From positions 932,191 to 996,190 of the forward strand of contig NW_004443648.1 in the NCBI RefSeq assembly GCF_000330505.1: a stretch of DNA of 64,000 nt, read 5' to 3'. This document shows positions 10,697 through 19,256 of the stretch, in pieces. Every line of letters starts with the position of its first letter. The first letter of the stretch is position 1. The notes under the pieces were generated by a model, which saw only the letters and a list, made by a program, of their open reading frames with translations, was not told the origin of the DNA and ran no database searches. The position numbers and the translations under genes are program-made. Source of the DNA: Entamoeba invadens IP1. Its lineage: Eukaryota > Evosea > Mastigamoebida > Endamoebidae.

Positions 10697-13600
10697 TCAC
10701 TCCCATCTCAAGACAACCAACCGCGATAAGTCAAAAGTACCTTCTCCAGTGAAATAGAGGTGTTTTGTTTCTGGGACGTTTTGGTATTCCAGAACAAACT
10801 TCTTCAAAATTTCAGACCGCCCCGTTTTGTGGATCCGATAAAACCGCTTCACGGAGAACATCGTCTTCTTGTCGCCCTCGCTCCACACACAAACGGTTTT
10901 CCCGTTCTTTTTCCTCTTGAATCGTTGTGGCTCGTCGTGGTTTCTGTTGAACAACGAGAATATGAAAAAGTTCTGGTCGTTGTTCAAATACGAGTATCTC
11001 TTCTTCGGTGCTATCGGAAAAGTCATGCTGTTATACGAACCAAACACAAACCCACTTGTTGTTATAGCTATTATCATCAAATTCCCTTTCAAACAGATCG
11101 TCTCATTTATACGATTAGTTGTCAAATTTGCAAACTTCTCGTCCAATATAACGTTAAAATTTCTCTTGCCAACCCATTCACATAAGGTCTCTTTGAAATA
11201 GTCCAAAATCACATCCGAAGAACTCCGAACAATGTTCTCTCCATCCAACACAAACGGAACGTTTTTCGTTTTCTCTTGGTCTATTGTGTCGTGCTTCTTC
11301 TTTTTGGCTTGCGCCAACTTCGCAAGTCGCTCTTTCTCCATTTTCTCTCGGGCACGAATTCGCTTTTGCTCTTCCGTTTCATCGTCTTCCTTTGGTGATT
11401 CGATTTTTTCTGACAATTGAAGATTTTTGGCCGGAGTTCCAATTGTAGAAGTTGTACCCTCCTTGGGCTGGAACAAAAAGTCCTTTCCATAGCGCGGCGT
11501 GGAGATAACAGGAGACGACGACATGTCTGTCGAGATACTTTCGCTTGATAAATTCAATCGGCCGTGTTTTTCATTCGTGTCTTTTGTTGGTGCAACACTT
11601 TCTTCTTGTCTTTCGTCATTTTTGGCGACCTTCTGTAAAGGTTTTAAACCATTTGAGACTTCGAGTTCTGGCGTTTTAATTTGGTTGTCGTCTGTTTTAT
11701 CTTCTTTTTCATCATGAGAACTTTGAGAGTTGGTAGATAAATCAATGCTTTGAATTTTGTTATCTTTTGACGCTTCGACCTCGACAAAATTGTTCTGGAT
11801 GTTATTTTGATCTTCCACTGGTGTCTTTTCCTCTTTTTGGTTGATTACATTAGACCCTAATACACATTGAATGTTGTCCTCATCACTTTCAATTTTTGGT
11901 GTCTTGTTACTCTCGTTTTTTTCTCGTTGCTTTCTATCGTACATTTCCTTTGCTAAGCGAATTTGTATCAACTCAAGACGTTGGTTTTCTTGCTTTGAAC
12001 AACTTTTTCCGACCACCAAAATTCCTCCCTCACTAATAGGTTCTGCCTTTTGTTTTGCAACCATAAACTGGTTTATTTTTTCTTGGTATTGTTTCTCAGC
12101 ATCGATTTGAGTTTGGATTGGTGTGGTCTGGTTTGAATTTTCTAATGTCTTGGTGTTGTCATTTTGAGAATCCAAATCTTGTTGGTCTCCCTTCGTTTGG
12201 TTTCTGATATTTTCCTCTGTCATACGCCGCTTTTCAGTCTTCACCTTTTCTATGCCGAGACGCTCCATCTCCAATTCAACTCTGTGCTTTTTGCATTGGT
12301 CGAGTTGTTGGGCGGTTTCGATTATCAAAATACTCAATTCATTCTTTTCAAAAATCAGTTTTTCCATTTTGCTTAACTGTTCTTTAATTTTCTCAATTTG
12401 GAACTCTTCTTCACTATTGGGACTTTCTGGAGGTTTAATCTCCGGTTTGGATTGCTCCAATTCCACAACTTTAAGTTGCGGAGACACTACAGTTTCTTGA
12501 ATTTTTATTTCAACCTTTTCGTTTTGGTTCAAAATGCTTTTGTTGTGATTTTTTGGCAAAAGATCGTCGACTTTATTCTCGACTTCAGTAACTTCTTCTT
12601 GTGATTTTGTTTCAACTAACTCTTCGACCTTTTGTTCCTCAAGAAGAGGCGAACCACTGGGTTTGATACATAGTGGCGGGGTTGTGTTTTCAGGTTTCTT
12701 TTCTTCGTTCTCCGTTTCTTCAGCAGCACTGTTTTGTGTTTGTTTTAAAAACAATTCTGGAGGCACACAATGGTTTACTTCATTTATCTTCTTTGAATCG
12801 ACACCTTTGTTATTTTCTTCTTGAATTTCTTTTTGTGGAATTAATAAGTCGTGTTTCTCGATAGTTAATGGTTGTGGCAATTTCATTGCAACTTCATTTG
12901 TTATTTCTTGTTTATTCTCAATTTTTGGTTCTGTTTCAACTTGGTTGGTTTCCTTTTTCTGAGTAACCGGTTCTTTGTTCTTTTCTTGAACCCCGTCTTT
13001 ATGTGCCTGGTAAACAGTGATTGGAAATTCATCATCATCGGAGCTCTTCTTTTCTGTCATTCTGTCTTGTTCAATCTTTTCGTTCTCAATTTTTACTTCG
13101 TCTTTTTTGATTGTTTTTTGATTAATTTCGTTTTTGTTAATATTTTTTATTTCTTCAAATCTCCTTCCATTTTTTATCGAGACTTCAATAGAAACTGTTT
13201 GAGCGTCGAAATTCAAATCAAATTCATTTTCTTCATTTTCGTTTTTAATTGTGTTTTCAATTTTTAACGTATTTTTGAGACTTTCACGTTTTTCCGAATT
13301 CAATTTTTCTTCTCTCAGTCCACTTCCTCGTTTTGATTTTCTCAATGGTGATTGGACTATACACAAGCTTTTCCGTGGTTTTCGTATTCCCAAAATCTCG
13401 TCTTTCATCAAAAGATCTCTTTCTTTGTCAAATTTCAATCTCAGTGCGTCAAAGTCAATCTGAGAAGCTTGGCGGAAAGCAGTGATCTCGTTTTTCATTT
13501 CAAACATCCTCTTTGCAAGCATCATAGTGGTCAATTCATCGACGCCGACGTTCTCGACCTTCGTGAAGACCTTCACGACGCCGATCGTTTCAAGGGTGAA

Positions 13601-14053
13601 CAACGGATTGTTCTCTCCCGCTATCAACATCACAACCATTCCATCACTCCATTCATTCAAAAAGTTCTGGCATCGCCATCCAGTTACGCTTTCAACCCAT
13701 TCGATGACGTCGCTCATCGCGTTTCTTCGCAGCCCCAAAAACTTCTGAGCGGCGGTCGTGAAAAAGGTGAGAAGGGTTTTCTCGTCCTTCTTATTAATAT
13801 CTTCTGCAGAACACGTCAAAAAAAGGCCAAGCTCTTTTGAAAATTGAAGCAGAGCGTTGGACGTCTCGAGACGCTGGAAGGGCGTCCGCTGCATTTTGGG
13901 GAAAGGAACGTGACACTTTGTTGCGGAGATCTTTTCTAAAAATCGGAGTAAAAGCTCCGGGGTCAACGACGAGAAGTCCGTGAAAGTTGTTGATTGTTCG
14001 TGGTTAACCCACTGGACCATCGCGTATGTCTGGATGGCACGATAACTTTCCAT
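10697..14053 (-). CDS. Tandem calponin-homology protein with long coiled/low-complexity linker and C-terminal TLDc-like domain
   Basis: The frame is open to 14137 but starts there with TTG; the ATG at 14053 (MESYRAIQ) gives 1118 residues. Residues 1-110 and 120-200 resemble CH domains: YAMVQWVNHE opens the first, and VIEWVESVTGW with a following FLNEWSDG opens the second, suggesting an actin-binding pair. Residues 240-900 are Lys/Glu/Gln/Asn-rich with heptads between about 500 and 700. The last 190 residues form a TLDc-like domain of the Entamoeba type (NFNVILDEKF, GFVFGSYNSMTFPI, FFIFSL, ending LSRLVVLRW), related to two single-domain genes at 23203 and 33481. It probably links actin to membranes or oxidative-stress biology; TLDc function here is unknown. 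Confidence 0.6.
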   Translation of the reverse strand: MESYRAIQTYAMVQWVNHEQSTTFTDFSSLTPELLLRFLEKISATKCHVPFPKMQRTPFQRLETSNALLQFSKELGLFLTCSAEDINKKDEKTLLTFFTTAAQKFLGLRRNAMSDVIEWVESVTGWRCQNFLNEWSDGMVVMLIAGENNPLFTLETIGVVKVFTKVENVGVDELTTMMLAKRMFEMKNEITAFRQASQIDFDALRLKFDKERDLLMKDEILGIRKPRKSLCIVQSPLRKSKRGSGLREEKLNSEKRESLKNTLKIENTIKNENEENEFDLNFDAQTVSIEVSIKNGRRFEEIKNINKNEINQKTIKKDEVKIENEKIEQDRMTEKKSSDDDEFPITVYQAHKDGVQEKNKEPVTQKKETNQVETEPKIENKQEITNEVAMKLPQPLTIEKHDLLIPQKEIQEENNKGVDSKKINEVNHCVPPELFLKQTQNSAAEETENEEKKPENTTPPLCIKPSGSPLLEEQKVEELVETKSQEEVTEVENKVDDLLPKNHNKSILNQNEKVEIKIQETVVSPQLKVVELEQSKPEIKPPESPNSEEEFQIEKIKEQLSKMEKLIFEKNELSILIIETAQQLDQCKKHRVELEMERLGIEKVKTEKRRMTEENIRNQTKGDQQDLDSQNDNTKTLENSNQTTPIQTQIDAEKQYQEKINQFMVAKQKAEPISEGGILVVGKSCSKQENQRLELIQIRLAKEMYDRKQREKNESNKTPKIESDEDNIQCVLGSNVINQKEEKTPVEDQNNIQNNFVEVEASKDNKIQSIDLSTNSQSSHDEKEDKTDDNQIKTPELEVSNGLKPLQKVAKNDERQEESVAPTKDTNEKHGRLNLSSESISTDMSSSPVISTPRYGKDFLFQPKEGTTSTIGTPAKNLQLSEKIESPKEDDETEEQKRIRAREKMEKERLAKLAQAKKKKHDTIDQEKTKNVPFVLDGENIVRSSSDVILDYFKETLCEWVGKRNFNVILDEKFANLTTNRINETICLKGNLMIIAITTSGFVFGSYNSMTFPIAPKKRYSYLNNDQNFFIFSLFNRNHDEPQRFKRKKNGKTVCVWSEGDKKTMFSVKRFYRIHKTGRSEILKKFVLEYQNVPETKHLYFTGEGTFDLSRLVVLRWE

Positions 14054-14255
14054 GGTTGTTTTTTTGAGATGAATGGGAACAGCTCCATATCCAATGAACG
14101 TTTTGTCTTTTTGAAAATAAAAAGCGAGTAAAATCAACGAGTATTAGGGCTTCTTCTTACTGTTTTGTAGGATTAGTTATATTTATTTATAAAAGACTTT
14201 TTGATTCATTGATACGGAAATTTTATAACAAGACTGTACACGTGGATGAAGTTGT

Positions 14256-14450
14256 ATGAAAAAGATGGTATTCAAAGAAGCTGAAGGAGAAATTGCCTTA
14301 AATCAAAAGCAAAGTAAATTTGAAATTGTTAATATAGATTCGGATTATTTCAAAGGTAGAACAGCAAAATTGGCGGGAACACAACTTGATCCCCAATACA
14401 TTCTATTATTAATTATAATAGTATTTATTATTTATTATAGTATAATGTAA
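14256..14450 (+). CDS. Small hypothetical protein with C-terminal membrane anchor
   Basis: This 64-residue frame starts with ATG about 200 bases from the divergent CH/TLDc gene. It has a polar, charged first 45 residues and a terminal hydrophobic run (YILLLIIIVFIIYYSIM) typical of tail-anchored proteins. I recognise no family. It may be a real small gene, the last exon of a decayed gene, or chance in an AT-rich spacer, where Ile/Tyr-rich runs arise easily. Confidence 0.3.
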   Translation: MKKMVFKEAEGEIALNQKQSKFEIVNIDSDYFKGRTAKLAGTQLDPQYILLLIIIVFIIYYSIM

Positions 14451-14666
14451 TATTTCTTGGTTAATACAGGGTTGTCGAAAGAGTTTTAGTTGAATTTTAA
14501 ACTCATAATAAAACGTCAATAATCTTTATATTGATGTTTATATAGTTGTGTTTAGCTTAAAATGCTGAAAATGTTGAAATATAATCACTATTTTAATAAC
14601 TAATTACTTTCATTTATAATTAAAATATTTAATATAAATATCTATAGATATGGCTTACAGTTGGAG

Positions 14667-14705
14667 TAATAACCTGTCAACCGGAACTAACCTGTCAGCC
14701 ATTTT
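14667..14705 (+). repeat. Left terminal inverted repeat of pogo/Fot1-like element
   Basis: It starts TAATAACCTGTCAACC and ends CAGCCATTTT. It pairs with the complement of 17690-17728, with mismatches only near the tip and at one internal G/A. Confidence 0.85.
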
Positions 14706-15374
14706 TTAAATTCAATTTATGGTATTTTAACCATTAATTTGTCTTTTTTAGATTATTCAAGTTCAACAAAATCAATAACAAAAAGCAATGAACGAATGAG
14801 ATGTTTTCTTCGAATTTCAAAAACGAAAAAAAAGCCGAAAAAAACTTCAAAAATTTCCAAAATTTGTCCTCATTTCACCAAAAAGAGTCATCGTTTTATA
14901 AAACATTTTCTTTTTTACTTGGTTATATTTTCTTGATTTTTTTAGAAAATGTCTTCTCGTATTGAATCAATTTCAAAGTCTTTACCAAAAAGTTAAAGTG
15001 GAAGATATTCAAATCCCCCCAAACCCCAATTTTTGCACAAAACAATCCATTATTTTCATTTAAACAATTTTCTTTTAGGTTTTAAATCGTTCATAACTTT
15101 AAACATCCTTTTCATGTTGCCAAGTTTTTCATCACTGAATCTGATGTCCTGCTTCCCTAATCCTCAAAATCGCGTTGTCGCTGATCACAACACTGAAATT
15201 CCAAAAGAGACAAAAGAAACAAAACAGTTGAAGAAACCTTCTCTTTCACAAAACAGTATGCGTCAAAATGTCCAGAAATCAAAAGAGAATGGTATCTCTC
15301 CAAAGAGACTTCTTCTTGTTGAACAGGCTCTTGAACAAGCTTGGTAGGATGAGACATTTTTGAAGGAGACTTCC

Positions 15375-17477
15375 ATGCGTGAACAAATCCATTATTTGCA
15401 TTACAAACTTCATCACTCAACAAGAACTATCCAGATGCTTTATGGTGCTTCAAAATCCACGATAGACACCCACACCAGAAAAAAAATCGGAGAATTGAAG
15501 AACGGCAAACCTCCAAAAATCTCCAAAGATGTTGATAACAAAATCGACAAGTGGCTTGTCACTTGTAAACGAAAGGGAATTGCATGTACTGTCACTGGAA
15601 TTCTTCGGTACCTGAGTCAAAAAGTACCCGACATTGAAATATCGCGACGGGGTCTCATTAAACACATGAAGAAGTTGAAGATTGGTCTCAAGAAAGCAAC
15701 CGCAGAAGATCTAGACAGAATCTCCATCAATCCAGAGAACATTGTTGATAACTTCAAAGAGCTCAAAAAGTTTGACAATATACCAGCAGCCCTATGTGTA
15801 AACATCGATGAAATGGGAAGCAACGATTGGGCAGACAGAAAGAATCTATACATCTTCCAGAGTAATGAGGACAAGACAACCCCAAAGCACGGTTGTAGCA
15901 GGTCAAGTAAACATTCCACGGCGATAGTTGGAATTTGTGCGGATGGAACAACGTTGCCTTTCGGCATTGTCATCAACCAAAAACAGTTCTTTTGCGAAGC
16001 CAAAGAGAAGTTCCCCGACTGTTTCGTCTATTACACAAACAACGGGTTCGTCAACAAATATATCTTCAAGCATTGGATGGCGCAGATCATCAAAGTGATC
16101 GTCAAAAAGAGAACAGAACTTGGTCTTGATGGTAGTTGGGGACTTATCACAATGGACAACTTTTCGGGACATCTTGACGAGGAGCTTCTTGGATGGCTCG
16201 AAGCAAACCAGATCAAATTGCACACATACTGCCCCCATTCAAGTCACCTCACTCAACCACTCGATCTGTGTTTTTTTGGAGCAGTCAAAAAACACTCAAA
16301 CGCAGCAAAGTCACTTGTTCGAAAGAGCGCTCCCACCAAAGAAATCACCACTATGTTTTCAGAAGTTGAACAAGAAGATGAGTCCGACCAGGAAGTCAAC
16401 GACGCCTTCAATGAATTCATCGAAGATCCAGAGGACGTAGAGATTATGAAGTCGTTTGCAATGGAAGATGAAGCAATCAACAAAGTCCTTAATGGAAACA
16501 AAAGATCTCCAAACGGAAGGCAAATCAGCCTCAAAATCTCCTCACTTCTCAAGACTCTGAGTGATCGCTCAACCATTGGAACAGTGGTGGTTTCATTTGA
16601 GAGAAGTGGGATTGTCGTCAGAGAGGTAGATGGTATCAAACGAATAAGAATTGACCCGAATCGAGCTGCGCGGTTTGTAAAAGAATATACTTCCATCGCG
16701 ACAAGAACGGACATTCTGGAAATGTCGGAAATTCCGAATGAACCCGTTCTCATTGGGACTGTCGATGAAAAGGTTGTTGAAGTTCCCAACCTTTTGTCGA
16801 CTCTGGTTGCGACGATCACAAAAGGTGTCGAAGCAATAGAGAACATTTGTTGTTCCGAAGAAATGAGACAGAGTGTAATCCTGATACAGAACGAGATCCA
16901 GAAACTGACAGAGTTTAAAGAAAGGTACAACCCAAGTGAGAAGTCTTTGGAACCAGTTAAGTTTTATCTGGATCAAGACAAAAGGAGATACTTTGTTTCC
17001 AGCAAGCATGGTGACGATATCACGTTTTCAAGGAGGTGGTTCGAAAGGATGGATGGTGTTAATGTAACAGTGGTCCAACCCGATTGCCCCATAACCCCAA
17101 TTCAAAACATCCCAGGAAGTTCCCAACAAAACGAGCAAAGAGGAAGAAGAACAAGTCGTAGAGGAAGAGCTCCAAGCAATAACAGAAGAATGGACACCAA
17201 CAGCATTTCCAACGCCGGTCAAGAGACTTCCATCCATAATACTCAACAAGTAGAATTGCGACCGCCCCGGTTGGATTCTTTTCAACCTGACGGTTCTGGA
17301 ACCCCCAGTTTCCAACCCACCTTCGCTGTTAATTATGTGACACTCGGAACCCCATTCGAAACACTGGGGTATTCTCAAAAAAGACAAACCTTTTTTCTCC
17401 TCAATTCTTCCCACATAGTGAATTGCAACAGCGTGGCAGAATGTTGTCCCAGCATCCCACCCATCAGCTTCAGCTGA
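15375..17477 (+). CDS. DDE transposase (DD35D, pogo/Fot1-like)
   Basis: About 700 residues from the first ATG at 15375; the frame opens at a TTG. The N-terminus is an HTH/CENP-B-like DNA-binding region (about residues 1-110). The catalytic triad is visible as NIDEMG (about D145), TMDNFSGH (about D261) and SHLTQPLDLCFFG (about D297), with 35 residues between the last two acids. The HSSHLTQPLD motif is the signature of DDE_1 pogo/Fot1/CENP-B transposases. The last 150 residues are Arg/Ser/Gln-rich. The same frame continues upstream of an in-frame TAG at 15345-15347 into a plausible N-terminal stretch from an ATG near 15114, so the original protein may have been longer and be truncated here. Confidence 0.85.
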   Translation: MREQIHYLHYKLHHSTRTIQMLYGASKSTIDTHTRKKIGELKNGKPPKISKDVDNKIDKWLVTCKRKGIACTVTGILRYLSQKVPDIEISRRGLIKHMKKLKIGLKKATAEDLDRISINPENIVDNFKELKKFDNIPAALCVNIDEMGSNDWADRKNLYIFQSNEDKTTPKHGCSRSSKHSTAIVGICADGTTLPFGIVINQKQFFCEAKEKFPDCFVYYTNNGFVNKYIFKHWMAQIIKVIVKKRTELGLDGSWGLITMDNFSGHLDEELLGWLEANQIKLHTYCPHSSHLTQPLDLCFFGAVKKHSNAAKSLVRKSAPTKEITTMFSEVEQEDESDQEVNDAFNEFIEDPEDVEIMKSFAMEDEAINKVLNGNKRSPNGRQISLKISSLLKTLSDRSTIGTVVVSFERSGIVVREVDGIKRIRIDPNRAARFVKEYTSIATRTDILEMSEIPNEPVLIGTVDEKVVEVPNLLSTLVATITKGVEAIENICCSEEMRQSVILIQNEIQKLTEFKERYNPSEKSLEPVKFYLDQDKRRYFVSSKHGDDITFSRRWFERMDGVNVTVVQPDCPITPIQNIPGSSQQNEQRGRRTSRRGRAPSNNRRMDTNSISNAGQETSIHNTQQVELRPPRLDSFQPDGSGTPSFQPTFAVNYVTLGTPFETLGYSQKRQTFFLLNSSHIVNCNSVAECCPSIPPISFS

Positions 17478-17689
17478 GGCTGGTCCTCGATGACCAAAGC
17501 GTTGATGAAGAACATCACAATTAAGATGTCTTTTACTCTCATCGTTTTTCTTTTTTAGTTTTACTTTTTTACAAAACCCAAAAATACCAAAAATACCAAA
17601 AAAGCTGACAGGTTTCATTTTTGAGATGAAATCTCAAAAAACAAATGCCATAAAAAACATACTAATCCGGGTTTTAGGCTTCCTAAAGG

Positions 17690-17728
17690 AAAATGGCTGA
17701 CAGGTTAGTTCTGGTTGACAGGTTAGTA
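17690..17728 (-). repeat. Right terminal inverted repeat of pogo/Fot1-like element
   Basis: It is the inverted partner of 14667-14705 and ends in TA at 17727-17728. Internally it contains two CAGGTTAGT units in tandem. Confidence 0.85.
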
Positions 17729-17743
17729 CCTCACCTGTATATC

Positions 17744-17871
17744 CAGAGGTTTCCAAAATAATTATTGCCGAAAATGTGGTATTATAACGTACGAATTTAT
17801 AAGAAAAAATGAACATTTTGGTTATGAAATGGTGAAGTGGGTAATTAGGATTGTGATTTTGGAAACCTCTG
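17744..17871. mobile_element. 128 bp MITE with hAT-like termini
   Basis: The ends are CAGAGGTTTCCAAAAT and its inverted copy, 16 bp perfect. The 8-base flanks are TGTATATC and CTTATATC, which agree at six of eight positions. Termini beginning CAG and an 8 bp target-site duplication are typical of hAT elements. There is no coding capacity. It begins 16 bases after the pogo-like element ends. Confidence 0.65.
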
Positions 17872-18393
17872 CTTATATCCATCGTTATTTTATATAATTA
17901 AATATCGATAATTATAAATACAATAATTTATGTAATATGTTATACATATTGATTTAATTATATTTTTAATTTCGTTTATTTTTTTATTTCGAAAACAATC
18001 AAAAATGTTATATAAAATGTTTTTTGTTTCTGTGTATTATTGTAACTTCTGGAAAATTGTTGTGAAAGATAATAAATAATATACAGTATAAATTCTATCG
18101 GTGTGTGGAGTCATGAAAATGGTTTTCCCAAGGTGTGTAAATTTTTTTTTCTTTTCTTTTTTAATTTCTGGCAAATAAACTAAAAATTGATGAAATTTGT
18201 AAAACTATCCACAATCAAGAAAAATGACAAAATGTATTTTTTGTTTTTTTTTGAAAAAAAAACGCGACACGTGTAAACATAAAATAATATTGTGAATTTT
18301 TTTAAATTGTTTAGAATAAGAACAACGCATTGTGTTTTTGTATAAACACGTGGACTTTTGGTGCGGATTCTTGTCAATTTACAACTCGAGTGT

Positions 18394-18812
18394 ACCTTGA
18401 TAATTGCTTCAATTGCTTCTTTGTCTTTTGTTGATAACCTTGAAAAAATTTGCTTGTTCACCGTGTTATTACACGGTAGCATAAAATGAGTGTCGATTTT
18501 TAGCCTCAAAAGTTATCATCTTGCCGTCCTCCGCCTTGAACTTCTTTGCGTCTGCAACCATCTTGTCCACTTGTGCCTTTGAGAATCTTCTTTCCTGTTG
18601 TCTCGTTTTCAGCCGACACATTTAATATCCCATTTGCATTTGTGTCAAACGTGACTTCAACTGTGAGACTCCATGTGGTGCTAATAAGATACCAAACAAC
18701 CCAAACTTTCCAAGCAGGTTGCAGTGTGATGTCATAGATGCCTCACCCTCAAAGACTTGGATGAGCACGCCAGGCTTATTGTCTGCATGTGTCGAAAATA
18801 TCTGTGACTTCC
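18394..18812 (-). pseudogene. Hsp70 substrate-binding-domain fragment, frameshifted
   Basis: On the minus strand from 18810 the translation reads [21 protein letters not shown], then after a frameshift [18 protein letters not shown], then in another frame KAQVDKMVADAKKFKAED, and finally NTVNKQ with KDKEAIEAI. These are consecutive segments of the Hsp70 substrate-binding and lid region in the right order. At least two frameshifts and several stops break it. About 420 bases survive; the ATPase domain and the C-terminus are absent. It lies wholly inside the 18082-19191 TIR element. Confidence 0.85.
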
Positions 18813-18818
18813 TTAATT

Positions 18819-18852
18819 AACTTATTAATTTAATATCTGAAATTAATAAGTT
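18819..18852. repeat. Perfect 13 bp hairpin
   Basis: AACTTATTAATTT pairs with AAATTAATAAGTT across an 8-base loop, at the edge of the captured Hsp70 fragment. It may mark the junction of the capture. Confidence 0.6.
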
Positions 18853-18873
18853 TTGTGGTATCAATTCTGTCAT

Positions 18874-18909
18874 CACACCAATCACAAGCGTTCTCTTGTG
18901 ATTGGTGTG
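18874..18909. repeat. Perfect 15 bp hairpin
   Basis: CACACCAATCACAAG pairs perfectly with CTTGTGATTGGTGTG across a 6-base loop. GATTGGT recurs near the right terminus (19156), so this may be an internal copy of subterminal transposon sequence. Confidence 0.7.
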
Positions 18910-19256
18910 TGGTAGTCGGTGCATTTTTTATTATCATTTAAAGTTTAATATTTTGAGAGGAGCATTTTCTGCTTTTCTTTTCTTATCTTTTTTGAATTGA
19001 TTTTTGTTTGATAATTTTTCTCTTTTTAAGTTTTTATTACCAAGTCTTTACTCTTTTTAAATAAAAACAAATTTGCAATGGACATTATTTTTGCGGGTTT
19101 TGGTGCCAAATATGTGGGAAATCATTATATTATATCGGTGTGTAGGTCACTTTTGATTGGTCAAAACCACACCGATAGAATTTCTACTGTATGATTTTAT
19201 AATAAAATAATAATTTCTTAATAAACAACGTTTGTTGAATTACTTTATGACTCTTT

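Larger units (their letters stand above)
14667..17728 (+). mobile_element. pogo/Fot1-like (Tc1-mariner superfamily) DNA transposon
   Basis: The element is bounded by 39 bp terminal inverted repeats at 14667-14705 and 17690-17728, which differ at only two positions. Each repeat contains two direct copies of an AACCTGTCAACC / AACCTGTCAGCC unit, a likely double transposase-binding site. Both ends begin with TA, consistent with the TA target-site duplication of this superfamily. The interior carries the transposase frame at 15375-17477. The near-identity of the repeats indicates a fairly young insertion. Confidence 0.85.
18082..19191. mobile_element. Non-autonomous TIR element carrying a captured Hsp70 fragment
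   Basis: The ends are 24 bp inverted repeats (18082-18105 and 19168-19191) opening TACAGTA and containing ATTCTATCGGTGTG, with one mismatch. The terminal TA on both sides fits a Tc1/mariner-type target duplication. The right end forms an additional internal hairpin (ATCGGTGTG with CACACCGAT, 19136-19178). The interior contains a degenerate Hsp70 segment at 18394-18812 and two perfect hairpins. No transposase frame is present, so it would depend on an enzyme supplied in trans. Confidence 0.7.

Noticed and set aside
17634..17882. 82-codon frame across transposon end and MITE
   Set aside because: Spans two element borders and has no similarity.
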